From positions 1-5,848 of the forward strand of contig JAGMDP010000036.1 of the NCBI GenBank assembly GCA_023128635.1: a stretch of 5,848 nt of DNA, written 5' to 3'. Of this stretch, positions 1 to 3,832 are shown one piece after another. Position numbers and translations under genes: made by a program. The notes under the pieces are model-generated. The model had not been told where the DNA came from, ran no database searches, and was given only the letters and a program-made list of their open reading frames with translations. This stretch comes from Candidatus Heimdallarchaeota archaeon. Its GTDB lineage: Archaea > Asgardarchaeota > Heimdallarchaeia > JABLTI01. The number at the start of each line of letters is the position of its first letter. Within the stretch, counting starts at the first letter, position 1.

Positions 1-561
1 GGGGCTTTTATTGGACAAACTGCTGCATCTTTATATGATCGTTTTGAATGGGCTCATGGAGAACTTGGTTATGCTTATGCAGCAATTAGGGTCGCCATGG
101 GTTACAAACCTATTCTTACAAAAATAACTATTGATAATAAAATTGTTAGAGAAGTAAATCTTTCAACTTTTGCAGTATCAATAACGGACTGCATTAGTGA
201 TTTTGAAATGATTCCTGGAAATAATCCAAGAAAAGGTGATTTTGCTATACTCATAGCCAAGGATATCAAAGGTTTAGGTTTAGTTAAACTAATTTTAAAA
301 GCTACTAATGGTAAGCACCTACCAAATAAGAAAGTTGAGATACTTCGAGGTAAACATGTAGTTATTGAGAGTGAGGAACCTCATGTTTGGGAGTCTGAAG
401 GAGAAATTCCCTCAAAAAATGCGACACGAATTGAAGCGCAATACATACCTGATGCTGTTAATCTCATTATCCCTAAAGGTTGGAAATATGGTCTAAGGAA
501 AAAAGTAAGAGACAAAGAAAAGAAGAAAGTCCTAAAAAGACAACCTCCATTTGATTACTGA
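1..561 (+). CDS. DAGK/YegS/LCB5-family lipid kinase-like protein, C-terminal part (5' end outside window)
   Basis: The reading frame is open from base 1 to the TGA at 559-561 (186 visible codons). The ATG at 97 is therefore internal and the true start lies to the left. The visible part matches the C-terminal beta-sandwich half of diacylglycerol/sphingosine kinase-like proteins: a Gly-rich G-F-I-G stretch at residues 2-5, a G-E-L-G-Y-A-Y-A-A helix near 20-28, P-G-N-N-P-R-K-G-D-F near 72-81, G-K-H-L at 104-107, V-E-I-L-R-G-K-H-V-V-I-E-S at 112-124, E-G-E at 133-135 and D-A-V-N-L-I-I-P at 151-158. Characterised relatives phosphorylate a lipid hydroxyl group using ATP; the substrate here is unknown. 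The ATP-binding N-terminal domain is not visible. Oddities: the family's usual acidic D-D-G-x-x-D is R-K-G-D-F-A here, and the usual G-G-G before it is absent, so activity is uncertain. The last 28 residues hold 12 Lys/Arg. Family assignment is fairly sure; function is not. Confidence 0.8.
   Translation, partial: GAFIGQTAASLYDRFEWAHGELGYAYAAIRVAMGYKPILTKITIDNKIVREVNLSTFAVSITDCISDFEMIPGNNPRKGDFAILIAKDIKGLGLVKLILKATNGKHLPNKKVEILRGKHVVIESEEPHVWESEGEIPSKNATRIEAQYIPDAVNLIIPKGWKYGLRKKVRDKEKKKVLKRQPPFDY
499..538 (-). terminator. Candidate U-tract terminator for the ABC permease, inside the opposite gene
   Basis: On the minus strand, just past the permease stop codon, there are tandem T-rich tracts: five T at 538-534, a pyrimidine run TTTCTTCTTTTCTTT at 528-514, and six T at 504-499. 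They start about 25 nt after the stop. Archaeal RNA polymerase is known to terminate at such oligo-T tracts in the non-template strand, often several in series. The tracts are the complement of Lys codons in the basic tail of the DAGK-like protein, so the base composition may simply follow from that tail. Use as a terminator is inferred. Confidence 0.4.
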
Positions 562-562
562 T

Positions 563-2224
563 TTAGATTACAGATATTTTAGAGGCTGTTTTCTCTCGAG
601 CACCTAATGCTTCTAGTATAAAGAACGCAGCATACGAAATAAGCATCAGAAGGGCTCCAACAGCATTTGAAGGGCCAAAATGTCTTTGAGATCGTAATTT
701 ATAAAGTGCAACAGTTAATGTTGAAATCGAGCTATTGTTTATAGCAAAAAAATTTGCAACTGTGAATTCTCCAATACTTAGACCAAAAGCAAATGCAATG
801 CCAGCTACTATTGATGGTAATAACAATGGTAAGTATATCTTTCTTAATTTAAAATACCAATTTGCACCCATTGTTTTTGCTGAATCAAGCAACTCTGGAT
901 CAATTGTATTCAGACCATTTAGCAGTGCTCTGGTAACAAATGGATAACCCAATAGACCTTGACTAATAATTATGAAAATCCAAGGATTATTAATGAAGAA
1001 ATCTGAATTAGTGAAAGTCTGCAAAATCCCCAGTGATAATGTTAATGAGGATATTGTAATTGGTAGATATGTAATCAACTCATAAGAAATAGACCGTTTC
1101 CTACGTCTTTGTTTTCCTAATGCTACAACAGTTATAACCGCAAGTAGTGTTGCTATTACCGTTGCACCTAAAGCGAAAAGTAAAGTATTCAGTAGGGTTC
1201 TAGGGATAGACGTACCTACAGAACTATTAAACTGCAATGTAAAGATCGTCTTGAAATTTCCCAGAGTAAAAGATGCTGTTTGTGGGTCCCAAAATGATTT
1301 AATAAATATACTAATCATTGGTGCTAATTCTAACAAAAAACCAAATAAGAGAACAGTAATCAGTAAAATATTTGATTTCTTTTTGAAAAATTTTCTAAAA
1401 GAAAGAGGTTCTCCATATATACCTCCTGTTGTAATTGTCTTCTTTTCACGGGTTTGTCTTCGCATATAAATGAGGTAAAACAAAACAATTGATAAAATTA
1501 CGAATAGCTGTACTAACGCAAGTGCAGCAGCTAAATTAGTTTCGCCAGGATTGTATTCCGAAAAAATTTGGGTTTCAATTGTTTTAAAATCACCTAGAAT
1601 AATGATGATCCCAAAACTTAGAAAACTAAACACAAAAGTGAGAAGAGAAGCTGTAAGTATCGGTACAAGGAAAAGTGGTAAATATATTCTAAACAATAAA
1701 TGAAAATTCTTACTACCAGATGTTTTTGCAGCCTCAATAATATCATTATCAAAATTCCTATAATAAGCAGAAATAAAGTGAACAAATAATGGTATATTAT
1801 AAAATGCATGAGCTAAAACAATAAGAATTAGTTTTGCTCCATTAGAATTCTGTTCTCCAAATATACTCAAAAATCCCATACCAACCAAAACTGAAGGCAA
1901 AACAAATGGAACAGTGAAAAAAGTCAGTAAGAATTTTCTCCCTTTAAAATCATACTTACCAAAGAAGTATCCAATTGGAATACCAATAATTAATGAAACT
2001 AAGGTACTAAGAGTTGCTTGAGAAAAAGTGATAGCAAATAATTTGTAATAATAACCATCTCTTAGAATAGCTCCAAGATATTGAAAAGTAAATCCATCCC
2101 CATCAACAAAACTAGAAATTAAAACTGAAACAACTGGGAACAAGAGAAAAAGTACAATAATTACAATTGGAGCTAACAAGCTCATAATTCTCAACGTCTT
2201 TTTTCCAGAGTGCTCCAATTTCAT
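563..2224 (-). CDS. Fused two-domain ABC transporter permease (Fe3+/thiamine/polyamine-type importer)
   Basis: This 553-aa membrane protein is two binding-protein-dependent permease domains in one chain, forming the whole channel of an importer. About 12 hydrophobic segments can be seen: six in the first half (near 14-37, 61-89, 99-122, 131-153, 187-211, 234-253) and six in the second (near 286-307, 344-370, 385-405, 416-433, 468-492, 519-540). A charged linker lies near 255-284. Each half carries an EAA loop that docks the ATPase: E164-A-A...G170...L-P183 in the first half, and D447-S-A...G453...L-P466 in the second. Length and duplicated layout match ThiP, FbpB/AfuB and related fused permeases. 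Sequence alone does not choose between iron, thiamine, phosphonate or another solute. The start is the ATG at 2224-2222; it has no clear Shine-Dalgarno. The gene diverges from its probable ATPase partner at 2359 rather than sharing an operon with it. Its stop is one base from the stop of the convergent DAGK-like gene. Confidence 0.9.
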   Translation of the reverse strand: MKLEHSGKKTLRIMSLLAPIVIIVLFLLFPVVSVLISSFVDGDGFTFQYLGAILRDGYYYKLFAITFSQATLSTLVSLIIGIPIGYFFGKYDFKGRKFLLTFFTVPFVLPSVLVGMGFLSIFGEQNSNGAKLILIVLAHAFYNIPLFVHFISAYYRNFDNDIIEAAKTSGSKNFHLLFRIYLPLFLVPILTASLLTFVFSFLSFGIIIILGDFKTIETQIFSEYNPGETNLAAALALVQLFVILSIVLFYLIYMRRQTREKKTITTGGIYGEPLSFRKFFKKKSNILLITVLLFGFLLELAPMISIFIKSFWDPQTASFTLGNFKTIFTLQFNSSVGTSIPRTLLNTLLFALGATVIATLLAVITVVALGKQRRRKRSISYELITYLPITISSLTLSLGILQTFTNSDFFINNPWIFIIISQGLLGYPFVTRALLNGLNTIDPELLDSAKTMGANWYFKLRKIYLPLLLPSIVAGIAFAFGLSIGEFTVANFFAINNSSISTLTVALYKLRSQRHFGPSNAVGALLMLISYAAFFILEALGAREKTASKISVI

Positions 2225-2244
2225 ATTCTAAAACCGTCAGTAAT

Positions 2245-2277
2245 TATTATAACTCTATTATTTTAAGGGATTATAAA
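2245..2277 (-). promoter_or_regulatory. Candidate TATA elements for the permease gene
   Basis: Two archaeal TATA-like elements read towards the permease. TTATAATA at 2252-2245 is centred about 24-25 nt before the A of the start codon, the spacing expected for a leaderless transcript. TTTATAAT at 2277-2270 would give a start near 2248 and a leader of roughly 24 nt. No GGAG-like site precedes the ATG, which favours the nearer element. The region is A+T-rich, so chance matches are likely and the calls are tentative. Confidence 0.35.
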
Positions 2278-2289
2278 TTTTAAAGGTAA

Positions 2290-2318
2290 ATATGATATAT
2301 AACAAAACAATATCATAT
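2290..2318. repeat. 9-bp perfect inverted repeat, operator-like, between divergent transporter genes
   Basis: ATATGATAT at 2290-2298 and its exact reverse complement ATATCATAT at 2310-2318 flank an 11-bp spacer. The half-site centres (2294 and 2314) are 20 bp apart, about two helical turns. Each half is itself a near-palindrome (ATAT-N-ATAT). The repeat overlaps TATA-like sequence for the ATPase gene and lies upstream of the permease TATA elements, so a protein bound there could affect both genes. An operator role is inferred; simple A+T richness could also produce it. Confidence 0.4.
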
Positions 2319-2322
2319 ATTA
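2294..2322 (+). promoter_or_regulatory. Candidate TATA elements for the ABC ATPase gene
   Basis: Two TATA-like stretches face the ATPase gene: GATATATAA at 2294-2302, predicting a transcript start near 2323 and a leader of about 35 nt, and CATATATTAA at 2314-2323, predicting a start near 2343 and a leader of about 15 nt. Both overlap the inverted repeat at 2290-2318. Either leader would include the Shine-Dalgarno-like AAAAGG at 2345-2350. Which element is used cannot be told from sequence. Confidence 0.35.
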
Positions 2323-2344
2323 AGGCGAGAGGAACAAAGAAAGT

Positions 2345-2350
2345 AAAAGG
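2345..2350 (+). promoter_or_regulatory. Ribosome binding site for the ABC ATPase
   Basis: AAAAGG ends 8 nt before the ATG at 2359. It is a partial Shine-Dalgarno at normal spacing and supports this start. A stronger purine run (GAGAGGA, 2327-2333) is too far upstream to serve this ATG. Confidence 0.5.
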
Positions 2351-2358
2351 TTTAAGCA

Positions 2359-3420
2359 ATGCCAACAATCGAAGTTCGAAACATCAGCAAAACATTTGAG
2401 GATTCCATTGCAATATTGGATATTAGCTTCAAATTAGAAGATGGTGAGCTTGTAACACTTTTAGGTCCCAGTGGTAGCGGAAAAACAACGGTTTTACGAC
2501 TAATTGCAGGATTAATTGAATCTGATACTGGCGAAATTTTATTCGATGGAGTTGATATTTCAAATGTCCCAACTGAGGATAGAAATATTGGTTTTGTATT
2601 TCAATCATACGCTTTATTTCCTCATTTGACTGTTGCTGAAAACATTGCTTTTGGTTTAGAGACTAGAAAGTGGGTAAAAGAGGACATTATCTCTCGAGTC
2701 GAAGAGATCCTAGAATTGGTAGGGTTAACAGGTAAAGGTAAACGCTATCCAAGAGAATTGAGCGGGGGAGAAAAATCACGAGTTGCATTAGCTAGAGCTT
2801 TAGCTCCTAAACCATCACTGTTACTTTTGGATGAACCACTTTCAGCACTTGATATGTCCCTAAAAGAATCTCTAAGAGATATTATAAGAGAAATTCAGCA
2901 AAAAGTTCAGGTATCAACTATTTATGTAACACATGATCAGAAAGAAGCTATGGAAGTATCGGATAGAATAATTCTCCTAAATGAAGGACAAATTGTTGAG
3001 TCTGGCACACCTCAAAAACTCTATCTAACTCCAAAGAAGCAATTTACTGCTGAATTCTTGGGTGTAACAAATCTTCTAGATGGTACTCTCAGAAAGAAGA
3101 AAAACCAATTCATTTTTGAAACATCATTTGGGTTATTGGAAATTCTTGCACCGAGTGATCGTTTAATCTTAGAAGAAAGGATAGCAATTTTTCCGGAACA
3201 CATCAGCGTTTCAACTAAAAAAATGAATCAAATAAATGAATTCCCAGCAATAATTAAGAAATCATCTTTTGGTGGACCATACATTGATCTAATAGTCACT
3301 GTGAACTCTACAGATTTAGAGGTACAAATAACAAGTTCTCAAATTGATAAAATGTACAAAAAGGGTCAGAAAGTTTTCATTTCCATTCCAAAAGAATATA
3401 TTCTTTTTTTGGAGAATTGA
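2359..3420 (+). CDS. ABC transporter ATP-binding protein (PotA/FbpC-like importer ATPase with C-terminal TOBE-like domain)
   Basis: This 353-aa cytoplasmic ATPase would power solute import. All nucleotide-binding motifs are intact: Walker A G-P-S-G-S-G-K-T at 36-43, Q-loop Gln82, signature L-S-G-G-E at 134-138, Walker B L-L-L-L-D-E-P at 154-160 with catalytic Glu159, D-loop S-A-L-D at 162-165 and switch His192. The signature has Glu where Gln is commonest, a frequent variant. Residues from about 235 to 353 form a beta-rich region resembling the TOBE-type domain of PotA, FbpC and ModC-like ATPases, which often carries regulation. That length is against a ThiQ-type subunit, which is only about 230 aa. 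The probable partner is the fused permease transcribed divergently from 2224. No substrate-binding protein gene lies in the window. The ATG start is supported by AAAAGG 8 nt upstream. A run of seven T at 3404-3410 sits just before the TGA stop. Confidence 0.93.
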   Translation: MPTIEVRNISKTFEDSIAILDISFKLEDGELVTLLGPSGSGKTTVLRLIAGLIESDTGEILFDGVDISNVPTEDRNIGFVFQSYALFPHLTVAENIAFGLETRKWVKEDIISRVEEILELVGLTGKGKRYPRELSGGEKSRVALARALAPKPSLLLLDEPLSALDMSLKESLRDIIREIQQKVQVSTIYVTHDQKEAMEVSDRIILLNEGQIVESGTPQKLYLTPKKQFTAEFLGVTNLLDGTLRKKKNQFIFETSFGLLEILAPSDRLILEERIAIFPEHISVSTKKMNQINEFPAIIKKSSFGGPYIDLIVTVNSTDLEVQITSSQIDKMYKKGQKVFISIPKEYILFLEN

Positions 3421-3424
3421 AATG

Positions 3425-3436
3425 AAAATTAAAATA
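3425..3436 (-). terminator. Candidate T-tract terminator for aEF-1B
   Basis: Reading the minus strand past the aEF-1B stop at 3471, the convergent gap holds two T4 tracts (3434-3431 and 3428-3425) in an A+T-rich stretch 35-45 nt downstream. This is the kind of U-rich signal at which archaeal polymerase stops. The tracts are short, so the call is weak. Confidence 0.3.
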
Positions 3437-3453
3437 TGGAAATAGTTCTCTAC

Positions 3454-3468
3454 AAGATAGATTATCTT
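3454..3468. terminator. Small A+T-rich hairpin between convergent genes
   Basis: AAGATA (3454-3459) and TATCTT (3463-3468) can pair as a 6-bp stem with a 3-nt loop, symmetrically on both strands. It lies between the ABC ATPase stop (3420) and the aEF-1B stop (3471), and TTTCTT overlaps and follows its right arm on the + strand. With one G-C pair the stem is weak, and archaeal termination does not need a hairpin, so a bidirectional terminator role is only a possibility. Confidence 0.25.
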
Positions 3469-3470
3469 TC

Positions 3471-3737
3471 TTATAATCTAAACAATTGTAAAGCTTCTAT
3501 TTCACTAACGCCTTCTATTTTCTCTAAAATTTCTTCAAGATGATCCTGTAATCCATCTTGCTCTGCAAAATTAATGTCAACGACAAGTGCTACTAAGCCA
3601 AAAGCGATCGGTCTTTCCCCACTTGCTGTCACCTTCATATCTTCAGGGAGTGCTTTTATAATTCGTTCTTTAATCACTGCAGGTTTTATCTCTGGTTCTT
3701 CCGGTAGGATTTTGTATGTTCCAACAATTCTTGCCAA
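3471..3737 (-). CDS. Archaeal elongation factor 1-beta (aEF-1B), guanine nucleotide exchange factor
   Basis: This 88-aa protein is the exchange factor that reloads archaeal EF-1A with GTP during translation elongation. Its length matches the family (about 88-92 aa), as do its landmarks: an N-terminal beta strand followed by L-P-E-E-P-E, a helix ending A-L-P-E near 29-32, the hallmark P-I-A-F-G-L near 43-48 followed by a hydrophobic strand, and a C-terminal I-E-G-V-S-E-I-E strand ending in R-L. The start is TTG at 3737-3735. It is the only credible start: an in-frame TAA lies 10 codons upstream with no ATG or GTG between, the next internal Met is residue 34, and a strong AAAGGAG site is correctly placed. 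The gene follows isoleucyl-tRNA synthetase on the same strand after 95 bp with no run of four or more T, so co-transcription is likely. It converges with the ABC ATPase gene. Confidence 0.95.
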   Translation of the reverse strand: MARIVGTYKILPEEPEIKPAVIKERIIKALPEDMKVTASGERPIAFGLVALVVDINFAEQDGLQDHLEEILEKIEGVSEIEALQLFRL

Positions 3738-3747
3738 TTTTTTTTGT

Positions 3748-3754
3748 CTCCTTT
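3748..3754 (-). promoter_or_regulatory. Strong Shine-Dalgarno that fixes the TTG start of aEF-1B
   Basis: AAAGGAG on the minus strand (3754-3748) is followed by the 10-nt spacer AC plus eight A, then the TTG at 3737. This near-consensus site decides the unusual start codon. The A8 spacer leaves the initiation region unstructured, which may offset the weaker TTG. Confidence 0.75.
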
Positions 3755-3832
3755 CTAATTTATCTTACAAATAATCTGCATTTTTGATTTCAGTCGTATT
3801 GAGTTTGCTTTAATACTCTTTCCATTTGGTAA

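Noticed and set aside
97..561. ATG at 97 as the start of a 154-aa protein
   Set aside because: The frame is open through to base 1, and the upstream residues (G-F-I-G, helix with Y-A-Y-A-A) fit the DAGK-like family, so this Met is internal.
735..947. Short + strand open frames at 735-947 and 1251-1469
   Set aside because: They lie wholly antisense to the well-supported permease gene, have no ribosome site and resemble no family.
1618..1809. 63-codon minus-strand frame overlapping the permease
   Set aside because: Its hydrophobic look comes from out-of-frame reading of permease transmembrane codons; it has no independent support.
3021..3203. Minus-strand frame inside the ABC ATPase gene
   Set aside because: Antisense shadow of the C-terminal coding region, with no start signals or recognisable product.
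563..3420. Firm naming of the transporter as thiamine ThiPQ or iron FbpBC
   Set aside because: The fused permease fits both, the ATPase length disfavours ThiQ, and no binding protein or regulatory motif shows the substrate, so no gene symbols are given.
3574..3774. Plus-strand frame opposite aEF-1B
   Set aside because: aEF-1B on the other strand is a clear family member with a strong ribosome site; this frame is its complement.
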